Below are positions 53,045 through 61,867 of a stretch of DNA of 62,137 nt, piece after piece. The notes beneath the pieces were generated by a model that saw only the letters and a program-made list of their open reading frames with translations, made no database searches and was not told the DNA's origin. This DNA comes from Bacteroidota bacterium. GTDB lineage: Bacteria > Bacteroidota > Bacteroidia > Cytophagales > Cyclobacteriaceae. A program made the translations under genes and the position numbers. Location of the stretch: positions 665 to 62,801 of the forward strand of contig JABDGP010000008.1 of NCBI GenBank assembly GCA_013285945.1, written 5' to 3'. The first letter of the stretch is position 1, and each line of letters begins with the position of its first letter.

Positions 53045-54082
53045 ATGACAAATTTCTTTCAACGTAACCGTGTTTTTCTATTGCACCTGTCTTTTTGGTG
53101 CTTTTACTACTCCTTTTATTTCTACATTATCAGCTCACGCCCTGGTCGTGAAATCACCTGGCAAAGGCTACTTACTTCTTCTTCGGTGCAGCTCCTCTTT
53201 GCGATGTTAGTCGCTTATCTCAATTATTTTATTCTATTGCCGCGCTTTATAAAGCATCAAAAAATAGGGAGATACTTTTTAGAGTTTATAGTTCCATTTG
53301 TGTTGCTTATTACATTGCGCGTCCACTTTCAACGATTTCTAATTGATGGCTACTCGCATCATGAGAATTACTTCTACTCTACATTTTACATTGTCCAGCT
53401 TTCTTTCGACACTCTGTTGATCACAATTTTCGTAGGCATGCTGCGATTTGCCATGGGTTGGTTTGAACTGGAATCGAGTCGTAAGCAAATGGAGAATGAC
53501 AAACTCACCAATGAACTTAAGTTTTTAAAGGCGCAGATCAATCCTCACTTCCTTTTCAATACTCTCAACAACCTCTATTATCTTGCTTATAGCCATTCGG
53601 CTAATACAACTGAGGTTATTGCTAAGCTTTCGCAAATGATGCGATACATGATTTATGACTCTAATTACCCTCAGGTACAATTGGATAAAGAGATTGAGTA
53701 TATGCAAAACTACATTGCACTGGAAAGGTTGCGGTTAAACAATGTAGTTCCCATCGATTTTGTTGTAGAAGGAAGCACTGAAAACGTATTGGTGGCTCCG
53801 TTAATTTTTATTACTTTTCTTGAGAATGCTTTCAAACACGGTGTGAGTACAAATGCAACCGACTCTTGGGTGAAGATACATTTTCAGATGCATGGTCGCG
53901 AATGCATTTATACTGTGGAGAATAGTAAATTGAGAAATGGAGCTGACGTAAATAAGGAAAAATCAGGGTTTGGTTTACAGAACTTGAAGCGGAGGTTAGA
54001 GCTAAGTTACCCGGAGAAATATACCCTGAAAACAGATGACCAGCCCAACCGGTATTTTGTCCAACTCAAATTGACCTTGTGA
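53045..54082 (+). CDS. LytS/YehU-type sensor histidine kinase
   Basis: The 345-residue protein has four hydrophobic helices in residues about 10-140, then the His_kinase domain with ELKFLKAQINPHFLFNTLNNL (acceptor H168) and a C-terminal ATPase with PLIFITFLENAFKHG and GFGLQNLKRRLEL. This is the LytTR-partner kinase type common in the phylum. It is coupled to the next gene by a 4-nt overlap and lies divergent from the TonB-dependent receptor gene. The signal is unknown. The partner regulator and context suggest regulation of envelope functions, which is inference. Confidence 0.92.
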   Translation: MTNFFQRNRVFLLHLSFWCFYYSFYFYIISSRPGREITWQRLLTSSSVQLLFAMLVAYLNYFILLPRFIKHQKIGRYFLEFIVPFVLLITLRVHFQRFLIDGYSHHENYFYSTFYIVQLSFDTLLITIFVGMLRFAMGWFELESSRKQMENDKLTNELKFLKAQINPHFLFNTLNNLYYLAYSHSANTTEVIAKLSQMMRYMIYDSNYPQVQLDKEIEYMQNYIALERLRLNNVVPIDFVVEGSTENVLVAPLIFITFLENAFKHGVSTNATDSWVKIHFQMHGRECIYTVENSKLRNGADVNKEKSGFGLQNLKRRLELSYPEKYTLKTDDQPNRYFVQLKLTL

Positions 54083-54798
54083 GTGTTGCCTGCCTAATCG
54101 TGGATGATGAACCACTGGCCCGTAGTCTGCTAAAAGACTATGTTTCAAAAGTACCTTCGCTCAAGCTGGTTGATGTTTGCTCAAGCCCTGTAGCCGCTAT
54201 GGATGTTTTGCGCGTGCAACAGGTAGATTTACTTTTTTTAGATATTCAAATGCCAGAGATAACCGGCCTCTCTCTCTTGAAGATCATGAAGAAGAAGCCA
54301 TTTGTTGTGTTAACAACCGCCTACTCTGAATATGCTTTGGAAAGTTATGAGCTGGATGTAGTTGACTATCTACTTAAGCCTATCACGTTCGGCCGGTTTC
54401 TTCAAGCTGTTGATAAAGTAAACGCACGGCTCAATACGCAGACTGTTCAGTTTGAAAAGGCGAACGCTGGCGCCGTTCCGCCTTATATTTTTGTAAAGGA
54501 TGGAACCAAGCTTGTAAAAGTGAAGTTGGAGGACATCTTATATATCGAAGGACTGAAAGACTATGTGACGATCCATACGCGCCAGCAAAAGATTGTAAGC
54601 TTGCAGAGATTAAAATTACTTGAAGATCAATTACCGGCTGATAAATTTATCCGCATCCACAATTCGTACATTGTTGCACTTGATGCTATAGAGACGATTC
54701 ACAAAAATGAAATACACGTTGGTCAGGCTGCTTTGCCTATCAGTGATTCATACAAAAAAGCTTTTCGCGATTTTATTGACCGAAATCATCTTCAGTAA
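54079..54798 (+). CDS. LytTR-family response regulator
   Basis: The 239-residue protein starts at GTG overlapping the kinase stop (GTGA). Its receiver domain (residues 1-120) has the acidic pocket in LIVDDEP, phospho-acceptor D55 in LLFLDIQMPE, LTTAY and the conserved Lys in YLLKPI. The C-terminal LytTR domain (about 135-239) has FVKDGTKLVKVKLEDILYIE and FIRIHNSYIVAL. It binds imperfect direct repeats rather than helix-turn-helix sites. Its target is likely nearby or itself; none is proven. Confidence 0.93.
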   Translation: MSVACLIVDDEPLARSLLKDYVSKVPSLKLVDVCSSPVAAMDVLRVQQVDLLFLDIQMPEITGLSLLKIMKKKPFVVLTTAYSEYALESYELDVVDYLLKPITFGRFLQAVDKVNARLNTQTVQFEKANAGAVPPYIFVKDGTKLVKVKLEDILYIEGLKDYVTIHTRQQKIVSLQRLKLLEDQLPADKFIRIHNSYIVALDAIETIHKNEIHVGQAALPISDSYKKAFRDFIDRNHLQ

Positions 54799-54809
54799 AC
54801 AGTTGGCGT

Positions 54810-55205
54810 TTACTTTCTTTCCGTGGCGAGTACCACTTTGATTTTGTTCTTTACACCGATTTTTAAAACGTCAACCAAATCCTGTATTTCAAGGTCTCGC
54901 GGAATATAAAGGACGATGGTTGGTTCTTCAAGGCCGCGGGTCGATCGGATCAACTCTTCCTCAAGTTTGCCTAATGGCACAGGCTTGTTGTTGATAAAGA
55001 AGTCTTTCGCTTTAGTTACGGTCAGGGTAATAGTCTTTTTATTCAGCGACTGGGTCTCACTGGCCTTTGGCAACAATACTTTAATTATGTTGGGGTTTGC
55101 AATAGTGGAGATGATAAGAAAGAACAATAGCAAAAAGAACATGATATCGTTCAGCGAAGAAGTCGCAACCTCGGCAGCAAATTGATGTCTGCGTTTAATT
55201 TTCAT
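54810..55205 (-). CDS. ExbD/TolR-family biopolymer transport protein
   Basis: The 131-residue protein has an N-terminal helix with the conserved NDIMFFLLLFFLI (the proton-pathway Asp) and a periplasmic domain (TVTKAKDFFINNKPVPLGKL, VVLATERK at the end). It partners the ExbB/TolQ-like protein encoded upstream, whose stop it overlaps by 4 nt. The pair uses proton-motive force to move TonB- or Tol-type partners. It is the last gene of the leftward Exb cluster. Confidence 0.9.
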   Translation of the reverse strand: MKIKRRHQFAAEVATSSLNDIMFFLLLFFLIISTIANPNIIKVLLPKASETQSLNKKTITLTVTKAKDFFINNKPVPLGKLEEELIRSTRGLEEPTIVLYIPRDLEIQDLVDVLKIGVKNKIKVVLATERK

Positions 55206-55852
55206 TTAGCCGGTACTTGAAGTGAGCGCAGAAAATCAAAGACATCCTTTTGTATCTGAAGGGTGAAGCGACTTATGCGAAGCTGCAACAGATGGTATGC
55301 AACGTAGGCGATGATACCTACCCCCAAGCCTGTGCCGCTGGTGATCATTTTTTCATAAAGGCCTCCTGAAATAATCCCGATACTGATATTATCGGATAAT
55401 GAGATGTTATAAAAAATATGAATAATCCCGGTAATTGTACCGATGAAGCCGAGCATAGGAGCGATGCCTGCAATAATGCCGAGGTACCCCGTGTTGCGCT
55501 CCATTTGAGCGACTTCAATATTGGTAGCCGATTCCATCAGCGCTTCAATCTCACGCATTGGGCGGCCAATACTGTCGAGTCCTGCAGAAATAATTTTGCC
55601 CGTGGCCGAGTTTTCATCTTCTGCATATCTCTTGGCTTCTGCAATATTCCCTGAAGAAAGGGCACGGGTTATTTTTGAAAGGAAGTTGCTATCGCGGTTA
55701 ACGGTAGACCGAAGGTATAAATAACGCTCGACGGCTACATAGATAGCAGCAACCGAAAGCAACAAAATCGGGATCATTACAATCCCGCCTTTCAACATCA
55801 GTTCGATGAAATTCAACTCATCGTGTGCAGGAGTAGCAATCTGTAGAATCAT
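55202..55852 (-). CDS. ExbB/TolQ/MotA-family proton channel protein
   Basis: From the ATG at 55852 the product has 216 residues; the extension to 55927 reads through a hairpin region and looks wrong. It has three hydrophobic helices: near 20-40 (VMIPILLLSVAAIYVAVERY), and two near 115-185 with GIIAGIAPMLGFIGTITGII and GTGLGVGIIAYVAYHLL. These form a channel with ExbD encoded next (4-nt overlap). A hairpin-rich gap of 135 nt follows the TPR gene upstream, so it may be separately expressed from the first Exb set. Confidence 0.9.
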   Translation of the reverse strand: MILQIATPAHDELNFIELMLKGGIVMIPILLLSVAAIYVAVERYLYLRSTVNRDSNFLSKITRALSSGNIAEAKRYAEDENSATGKIISAGLDSIGRPMREIEALMESATNIEVAQMERNTGYLGIIAGIAPMLGFIGTITGIIHIFYNISLSDNISIGIISGGLYEKMITSGTGLGVGIIAYVAYHLLQLRISRFTLQIQKDVFDFLRSLQVPAK

Positions 55853-55928
55853 CGGGTTCTTTATTAAGTATTGAAAGTAACGTAAAAATCGGCAAAGGAT
55901 TTTACATATCCTTTTGTAAAAATACAAA

Positions 55929-55968
55929 GGGCGAGGAAATGAAGCCTACTGCTTTGATTTCCCCGCCC
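55929..55968 (-). terminator. Terminator or attenuator hairpin between TPR and ExbB genes
   Basis: GGGCGAGGAAAT (55929-55940) and ATTTCCCCGCCC (55957-55968) form a 12-bp stem with one mismatch, followed leftward by TTTGTATTTTT. A second small hairpin (AAAGGAT/ATCCTTT) lies at about 55894-55915 just before the exbB-like gene. Confidence 0.7.
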
Positions 55969-55987
55969 TGAATTTAAAAGCTCACCT

Positions 55988-57619
55988 TTACTTTCGCTTA
56001 GGCTTTTGCTGCTGTACAGGTGTGTTGATAAGTTTTATTGCTTCCATGGCATTTTCATCTTCAGGATTTAATGCAAGCACTTTTTCCCAATATCCTTTAG
56101 CAATCTGATTTTCCTGTTTGATCATGTGATAGGATCCCATGTATTGGTAAGCGGATATCAAATCAGCTTTATTTTTGTCTTTGTCAACTTCGCCAATCTC
56201 GATCACTTTTTCATAAAAAGGTTTTGCCAAGGCTTCGGTTAGAAGTGTGTCCTGCCTTGATTTCGAGCGGGCTGCCCAATTGTAACCCAACGTAATTTTG
56301 GGCTGCATCTCAATAAGCTTTGTAAAAGCACTGTCGGCTTGAGGAAATTTCTTTTCTAAATACAATGAGCGACCTAAATTGAAGTAATCGTTGAAGAAAG
56401 GCTGCTTACGAATCTTTATTGCTGCACGGCAAGCGCTTTCGCAACTGGCATATCGCTTTTTCTTAAAGTAATAGTCAATTAAAGTCTGATGTATTTTGGG
56501 CTGATTCTTATCCAATTCCAAGCTTTTCTGGAAGGCAATAGCCGCCAATGAATCCTTACCTTGCTTTTGAAGCAACTCAGCATAGTTGGAATAGTCGGAT
56601 GCTTTTAAGCTGTCTTTTTTTGTAGAAAGATATTGTTCGAATATTTTTTGACTTTCTGAAAGGTCCCCAGCCTCAGATAACGATTTGGCATAGTAACGAA
56701 GTGTAGTTGGCGTTACATCAGGCTTCAGACTCAGCGCTTTAAACTCACCGTTGGCTTTGGGGTAATCCTTTGCCATGAACAAAAAGAACGCGTACCTGAA
56801 GCGATCGTCCTTTTCCGGGCTATCTGTCAAATCAAGATAAATTTTATAGTGTTTTGCAGCATTAGGGCCGTCTTTCTTTTGATAGTAAAGTTCGCCAAGT
56901 TCTTTATGAGCCAATGCAAACTCTGGATCTATTGCTATAGCCTTTTTCAAATCTTCTTCAACAACCGGAATATTTTTAGAGCGCTTGAAGAGAAGGCCGC
57001 GCTTATACACTGCCCGTGCATTCTTGGAGTCTAATGCACTGGCATCCTCGTAAGCAGTGGCACTTGAGCCTCCTATATTTTCAATTAAATAAGCATCTCC
57101 TAAAAGTAAATAAGTCCTCGGATCGTTTTGGTTATATTCTTTTGCTTTGGTCAGCAAAGCAATAGCGTCTTTAGCATAAGCTTTATCAGCCAAATCAGCT
57201 TCTGCTATTGCCTGAAGAGTGCCTACATTTTTTTTGCCAAACCCTAATGCTTTGTCAAATAATAACTTGGCTTCCGCACCTTTCTTGTCCAAAATTAATA
57301 GATGACCCTGGCCAACATAGTTCAATGGTTCTTTTGGGTTTGTGGCTACGCCTTTATCAAAAGAACTTTTGGCTCCTGCCTTGTCGCCGGCTAAAAGCTG
57401 AGCGTGGCCGAGATGATAATAAAGATTTGCAGCTACCGGATATGTAGTTATCGCTTTTTGAAGAGTCTCTATGGCCTGCTTCTTTTTATCCTGGTCCATC
57501 AGGTGCTCGGCGCTTTTTATTTCAGCTTCTTGTGCAATTGCGGCTCGGAAAAGCAAGAAGAAAACAGTCGTGAAACTCACTTTTCCAAAGGGTCTCGCCA
57601 AATCAAGGAATCTTTTCAT
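55988..57619 (-). CDS. Secreted TPR-repeat protein
   Basis: From the ATG at 57619 the product has 543 residues with a signal sequence (MKRFLDLARPFGKVSFTTVF, cleavage near AIA-QEA). The rest is a long series of TPR-like repeats (AANLYYHLGHAQLLAGDKAG, PRTYLLLGDAYLIENIGG, FALAHKELGELYYQKKDG). It lies between a PstS-like lipoprotein gene and the second Exb pair, transcribed with them. Periplasmic TPR proteins serve as scaffolds; this one may link the binding protein, TonB and outer-membrane partners, which is inference. It ends at a strong hairpin, so it probably closes the first transcript. Confidence 0.85.
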   Translation of the reverse strand: MKRFLDLARPFGKVSFTTVFFLLFRAAIAQEAEIKSAEHLMDQDKKKQAIETLQKAITTYPVAANLYYHLGHAQLLAGDKAGAKSSFDKGVATNPKEPLNYVGQGHLLILDKKGAEAKLLFDKALGFGKKNVGTLQAIAEADLADKAYAKDAIALLTKAKEYNQNDPRTYLLLGDAYLIENIGGSSATAYEDASALDSKNARAVYKRGLLFKRSKNIPVVEEDLKKAIAIDPEFALAHKELGELYYQKKDGPNAAKHYKIYLDLTDSPEKDDRFRYAFFLFMAKDYPKANGEFKALSLKPDVTPTTLRYYAKSLSEAGDLSESQKIFEQYLSTKKDSLKASDYSNYAELLQKQGKDSLAAIAFQKSLELDKNQPKIHQTLIDYYFKKKRYASCESACRAAIKIRKQPFFNDYFNLGRSLYLEKKFPQADSAFTKLIEMQPKITLGYNWAARSKSRQDTLLTEALAKPFYEKVIEIGEVDKDKNKADLISAYQYMGSYHMIKQENQIAKGYWEKVLALNPEDENAMEAIKLINTPVQQQKPKRK

Positions 57620-57745
57620 AATCGTATTTTGAAATTTACAGTAAATCAGGCTTAAAGAAAACACAGTGTGATTGATTTTCCAAGGGACTTCTCGCTCTGT
57701 GACAAATTCTTAAGCCCTACATCCCAATATCTAACACAAATTGTG

Positions 57746-58690
57746 CTATTTATTCTTCATTATTTTCTTTAGAGGTTCTCTGTTGATTTGCACCAGACGT
57801 ACCGGAGCAGTAGCTGGCACCAACCCGGATTTAAGTACTATCTTCTGGCCTTTGTCGCTGGCTGCATAGGAAATGAAACCGCTTCCCAAGCCTGTTCGCG
57901 CCTCACGACTAATAATTATAACCTCCCGGGAAAGGGGATATTTCTTCATGGCGATATAAGCCTTGAACGGTTTGTAATAGTCGTCCCCAGTGGAAATACC
58001 CATTACTTTTATTGTTCTTAAGAATTGATTGGCAGCGGGGTCATCTTTGTCACTGATCCAACTCAGACCAATCAGGCCAATAGAGTTTTTTGTGTTAGCC
58101 ACGTGATTTACTACAGCCTCGTTAGTAGCAGCGGCAAAACAGTAGGATGGAAGCTTACTTAAGTGAAGCGTGTCGGTGAGGTAACGGATAATTCCCGATT
58201 GAGGGCTGTCAAATACCAGCTCGAGATCACCCAATTTTGAGGACTTATAAATTTGATCCCAGCGATTTGTTTTTCCCTGCAGGATTTCGGACAACTGATT
58301 CCAGGTGATGACACTATCTGGGTTGTCTTTATGAACAATCAAGGCGATGGCTTCCTTGGCAATCACTACTTGTGCTCCCTTTATTTTTATAGAATCAAGC
58401 TTTTGTTTCTCAAAAGGATACAATTTTCTGGTCACTACCGCTAACCGAACGCTGTCTTTTAATAAATCCTCAATTGCTGCCTGCTCAGAGGTATAAATGG
58501 GTTTGATATGCGCAGTTTGATAAGTTCCCTCAAAGCCTTCTACTTCGGCCTGAAGCAACGGCTTAAGAGATTCATCTACCGAGATGGTTATCGAACCTGA
58601 GGTAGGCGTATCAAGTACATTTCCTTTTTTATCGCGCTCGGTGCACGATACGGCCAGCGAAGCCAGGGCGATTGTGACAATTAATTTCAT
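57746..58690 (-). CDS. PstS-like substrate-binding lipoprotein
   Basis: The 314-residue protein has a lipoprotein signal (MKLIVTIALASLAVSC, Cys16). It has PBP-fold motifs of the phosphate-binding PstS family: GSITISVDESLKPLLQAEVE, NRWDQIYKSSKLGDLELVFD, SGIIRYLTDTLHL and KYPLSREVIIIS. No pstCAB permease genes are nearby; it is embedded in an Exb/TonB cluster. The family fold is clear; phosphate as ligand is not, since binding Ser and Asp residues could not be checked. Its ATG overlaps the upstream small membrane protein stop by 4 nt. Confidence 0.82.
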   Translation of the reverse strand: MKLIVTIALASLAVSCTERDKKGNVLDTPTSGSITISVDESLKPLLQAEVEGFEGTYQTAHIKPIYTSEQAAIEDLLKDSVRLAVVTRKLYPFEKQKLDSIKIKGAQVVIAKEAIALIVHKDNPDSVITWNQLSEILQGKTNRWDQIYKSSKLGDLELVFDSPQSGIIRYLTDTLHLSKLPSYCFAAATNEAVVNHVANTKNSIGLIGLSWISDKDDPAANQFLRTIKVMGISTGDDYYKPFKAYIAMKKYPLSREVIIISREARTGLGSGFISYAASDKGQKIVLKSGLVPATAPVRLVQINREPLKKIMKNK

Positions 58691-58884
58691 GGGTTAATAA
58701 AATATTTTTGTATGACCCGATAGCCGCGAAAGAGTCCGTAGGCAATAAGAATACAACCCATCGGTAGTGTGTACTTTGAAGGCACATTACTGAAGATACC
58801 AGCAGGGCTCCAAACAATGGCGCATCCTACCAGGACATACAGTAAGCACATGAGCACAGAAAAATATTTCGTTATAGAGATCAT
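58687..58884 (-). CDS. Small membrane protein in the TonB cluster
   Basis: The ATG at 58884 gives 65 residues with two hydrophobic helices: FSVLMCLLYVLVGCAIVW and TLPMGCILIAYGLFRGY. A longer frame to 58932 would overlap the terminator stem at 58905-58931, so I prefer the shorter start. Its stop overlaps the PstS-like start by 4 nt (coupling). No family is recognised; similar small proteins sit at this position in related clusters as far as I recall. Confidence 0.65.
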   Translation of the reverse strand: MISITKYFSVLMCLLYVLVGCAIVWSPAGIFSNVPSKYTLPMGCILIAYGLFRGYRVIQKYFINP

Positions 58885-58900
58885 GGAAATCAGAGTAAAA

Positions 58901-58931
58901 AAAATGTCCTGCACTACGGGAGCGCAGGACA
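58901..58931 (-). terminator. Rho-independent terminator after tonB
   Basis: TGTCCTGC (58905-58912) and GCAGGACA (58924-58931) form an 8-bp stem; read leftward it is followed by ATTTTTTTT. It separates the ExbB-ExbD-ExbD-TonB unit from the small membrane protein, PstS and TPR genes. Confidence 0.85.
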
Positions 58932-58946
58932 CATTATAATTAGATC

Positions 58947-59741
58947 TTATTCTGCTAACTTAAATTTAATGGGTAAGGTGTAAGCTTGGCGCACAGCTCT
59001 ACCACTTTGCCTTCCTGGTTTCCATTTGGGCATCATACTGATTACTCGAACAGCTTCTCTGTCACACTCTCCATTAAAACCTCTGGCAACCTCTGCACCA
59101 GAGATGGCTCCAGTTGGCTCTATTACGAATTTCACATATACAGTTCCCTCAATACCCATCCTCTTGGCAGCAGGTGGATACTTGAAATTCTTATTCAAAT
59201 ATTTGTAAAATGCTTCCATGCCGCCAACAGGTTCAGCTGATTGCTCTACAAATGTGAATACTTTATTACCATCGCCTTCGTCTTTTACAACTTCTTGCAC
59301 GGGTTCATCAAAGACCACTTCACCAGTACCTTCAACGTTTTCAGAACCAGTTTCATTTTTCTTGATCTCCTCGATTGTAGGCATCTTTTCTTCCTCCACT
59401 ACTTCCTTATCCGTAACCTTAGGCGGCAAAAACTTGATGATCGTTTTTACCGGTGGCGGTGGGATATTTGGTGGCGGTGGTTGATCAGGATTGATTGGCG
59501 GTGGCTGCTCCAGCGACACAGTTGTCCTAAGTCTTGGCTTCTCTACCACAACGTCACTTTTAAAAAGTGCTGCAATGGAAGGAAAAGCTAAAACAAAACT
59601 GATAATCAGCAATGCCAAAACCGAAGCTATGACTACGTGTTTTGAATAGGTTTTACGAATGAAGTAAGCTCCATAATCCTTATTCCGGTTTTCAAAGACA
59701 ATGTCTTCCCAACCTTTTGGTATAGTTGTTTCTGCCTTCAT
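58947..59741 (-). CDS. Energy transducer TonB
   Basis: The 264-residue protein has an N-terminal cytoplasmic stretch, one helix near 35-55 (HVVIASVLALLIISFVLAF), a Pro-rich spacer (LEQPPPINPDQPPPP, PPPPVKTIIKFLPP), an acidic segment, and the TonB C-terminal domain (FKYPPAAKRMGIEGTVYVKF, VARGFNGECDREAV, ending LPIKFKLAE). The IEGTVYVKF strand pairs with receptor TonB boxes. It is encoded after two ExbD genes, overlapping the nearer by 4 nt, and ends at a strong terminator. It likely energises receptors such as the one at 49822. Confidence 0.94.
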   Translation of the reverse strand: MKAETTIPKGWEDIVFENRNKDYGAYFIRKTYSKHVVIASVLALLIISFVLAFPSIAALFKSDVVVEKPRLRTTVSLEQPPPINPDQPPPPNIPPPPVKTIIKFLPPKVTDKEVVEEEKMPTIEEIKKNETGSENVEGTGEVVFDEPVQEVVKDEGDGNKVFTFVEQSAEPVGGMEAFYKYLNKNFKYPPAAKRMGIEGTVYVKFVIEPTGAISGAEVARGFNGECDREAVRVISMMPKWKPGRQSGRAVRQAYTLPIKFKLAE

Positions 59742-60250
59742 GGTGTTTCTTTTACAATTTCTTTATCTGCCGAAGTAATGTCCACGATGGCGTAGCGCTG
59801 AATGCTGCTGATCGTCATTTCATCAAGGATGTCTACCATATTCCTATACTTTGAATCATCCATTGCTTTAATAAGTACAATCATATCACGGATCTCTGAT
59901 TTTTTTTGCAGCAGCACTTTGCGAATGCCATCTTTCGAGAAGTCAGTTCGTTTAGCTTCTGGTTCGGTGATACCTACATACCAATATACTTTATCGTTTG
60001 CGCCCAGCACCAGCGTAAGTACTTTCTTCTCATTTACTTCAGGCTGCTTGTCATTTTCTTTTGGTTTTTCAGGCATGGTAATTTCCATGGTCGTAGGTTT
60101 CGATAGCGTAGTGGTAAGGATAAAGAAGGTGAGCAACAAGAATGCTAGATCCACCATTGGGGTCATATCAATTCTTGTTGAGCTTTTCTTACTCCTTATT
60201 TTCCCTCCTTTTTTACCACCTTCACCGCCACCACCTTGAATTTCTGCCAT
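59738..60250 (-). CDS. ExbD-family protein (second of two)
   Basis: The 170-residue protein has a Gly/Lys-rich cytoplasmic start (EIQGGGGEGGKKGGK), then the ExbD helix SSTRIDMTPMVDLAFLLLTF with the conserved Asp, and a periplasmic domain ending DITSADKEIVKETP. Two ExbD proteins next to one ExbB are typical for Bacteroidota and may form a heteromeric complex. It overlaps tonB by 4 nt and follows the first ExbD gene by 23 nt. Confidence 0.92.
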   Translation of the reverse strand: MAEIQGGGGEGGKKGGKIRSKKSSTRIDMTPMVDLAFLLLTFFILTTTLSKPTTMEITMPEKPKENDKQPEVNEKKVLTLVLGANDKVYWYVGITEPEAKRTDFSKDGIRKVLLQKKSEIRDMIVLIKAMDDSKYRNMVDILDEMTISSIQRYAIVDITSADKEIVKETP

Positions 60251-60273
60251 AATATTTAATTTTTATGTTATAA

Positions 60274-60912
60274 CTAAGACGGTTTTTTCGCAGCAGCCTT
60301 AGCTGCTTTTAGTTCATCAGGCATTGCTTCTTTGCCCGTAATCAAGTTGAAACGATTCACTTTTCTGTCAAGAAGGGTATTGATGACTTTTTTCACCACG
60401 GGGTATGTAGCATCATCATCGCCTTTGATGGCAATACGCACTTTAGGGTTAGCCAACCTCGCTTGCAATACCCAATCTTTCAATTGATTGTTTAATGAAT
60501 CAACCGGAATACCGGGTTGAGTGATCTGCTTTCGTTCCTCTCGTCCCAGCGCCAGAAATTGCTTAAGGGTTTGGATCGGAATACCGAAGCTCGTTATAAC
60601 CGCAAAGTCATGTTCCTCTTCAGGAGAGAATGAAACGTTATAGAGTTTGCCCATTTCCTGAAGCATTTTCGCCCGGGTAAATTGACCATCCACAGTGAAG
60701 AATACCTTGTTGTCCTTTCCAATACTAATGATAATCATATCTCTTTCAGGGATGGGCATCTCCGAAACTGAAGATGGAATTGACACTTGCACCGGTTCAT
60801 CAGGCGTAGCCGTAGCTGTCAGCATGAAGAACGTAACGAGCAAGAACGCCAAATCCACCATCGGTGTCATATCGATGGATGGTGTAGCCCGGTGCATCTT
60901 TACTTTTGACAT
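60274..60912 (-). CDS. ExbD-family protein (first of two)
   Basis: The 212-residue protein begins KMHRATPSIDMTPMVDLAFL, the ExbD helix with the proton-pathway Asp, and has a longer periplasmic part than its partner (LLDRKVNRFNLITGKEAMPD, Lys/Ala-rich tail). It is encoded 22 nt after the ExbB-like gene. The two ExbD copies share the TPMVDLAFLL motif but differ afterward, so they are paralogues, not a recent duplication. Confidence 0.92.
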   Translation of the reverse strand: MSKVKMHRATPSIDMTPMVDLAFLLVTFFMLTATATPDEPVQVSIPSSVSEMPIPERDMIIISIGKDNKVFFTVDGQFTRAKMLQEMGKLYNVSFSPEEEHDFAVITSFGIPIQTLKQFLALGREERKQITQPGIPVDSLNNQLKDWVLQARLANPKVRIAIKGDDDATYPVVKKVINTLLDRKVNRFNLITGKEAMPDELKAAKAAAKKPS

Positions 60913-60934
60913 AGCGAATCAGTTTATTTCGTTT

Positions 60935-61759
60935 TTATACTTTGGCTTGTGCCGTAAAATTCTGAACAATGCTAAATCCGGCTTCGTCGATACCATAAGT
61001 AAGCGCATCGATTTTGCTAGTGAAGAAATTATAAAGAATGATTGCTACGGCTGAAGTTCCAATACCCAAAGCAGTATTGATCAAGGCTTCAGAGATACCG
61101 TTTGCCAATGCAACTGAGTCAGGTGCGCCGGCAGTTGCCAAGGCAGCAAATGATTTGATCATACCCAACACTGTTCCTAACAGACCCAAAAGGGTAGCGA
61201 TAGAAGCTATAGTTGCGATAATAACCAGGTTTTTCTGCATCATTGGCATTTCCAACTGCGTAGTTTCTTCAATATCTTTTTGGATCAACTGGATGCGTTT
61301 ATCTACTTCAATAGAAGTGTTTTTAGAAAGCTCAGAGAATTTGTGGAGTCCGGCTCTGATTACATTGGCTACAGATCCTTTTTGCTTATCACATTCGCCA
61401 AGCGCCTGATCTATGTTGTTAGCCTCTACAAGGCTCTTAATTTTCCTGATGAAATTTTGAGTGCTGCCTTTTCCTTGAGCAGAGCTGATGGTAATGAAAC
61501 GCTCAATACCAAAAGTGATAACCATCATCAAAAGTGACAACAGCATTGGCACAATAATCCCACCCTTGTATATGATGGCGAGATAATTGCCGGGGAGAGG
61601 GTGATTGGAGTTATCGCCTCCCTGAAAATTGTCCGGGCTGCCGAGCACATACATGTAAATGAGGATGGAAACTATTATCTCCAGAGGAATTACCACTGCG
61701 GCAAAACCAGATTTTAAGCTATCGCCTAAAGAAGAAGAGGACTTGGACTGAGTTTTCAT
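60935..61759 (-). CDS. ExbB/TolQ-family proton channel protein
   Basis: The 274-residue protein starts with a Ser-rich cytoplasmic part and an additional helix (VVIPLEIIVSILIYMYVLG). The three ExbB-type helices follow: IIVPMLLSLLMMVITFGIER, LVIIATIASIATLLGLLGTV with GLLGTVLGMI, and ALGIGTSAVAIILYNFF. The extra N-terminal helix is typical for Bacteroidota versions. It heads the ExbB-ExbD-ExbD-TonB transcript. The roughly 108-nt leader to the next gene holds no clear -7 box that I could identify. Confidence 0.93.
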   Translation of the reverse strand: MKTQSKSSSSLGDSLKSGFAAVVIPLEIIVSILIYMYVLGSPDNFQGGDNSNHPLPGNYLAIIYKGGIIVPMLLSLLMMVITFGIERFITISSAQGKGSTQNFIRKIKSLVEANNIDQALGECDKQKGSVANVIRAGLHKFSELSKNTSIEVDKRIQLIQKDIEETTQLEMPMMQKNLVIIATIASIATLLGLLGTVLGMIKSFAALATAGAPDSVALANGISEALINTALGIGTSAVAIILYNFFTSKIDALTYGIDEAGFSIVQNFTAQAKV

Positions 61760-61867
61760 AAGTAAGGTATAGGTTATGGTTTAATAAAAGAGTTCTGATT
61801 TTATGAACTTATCGCGTTAAAGATGCAAGCCAAAAGTGAAATCCACAACAGCATGCAAGTAAAAACT

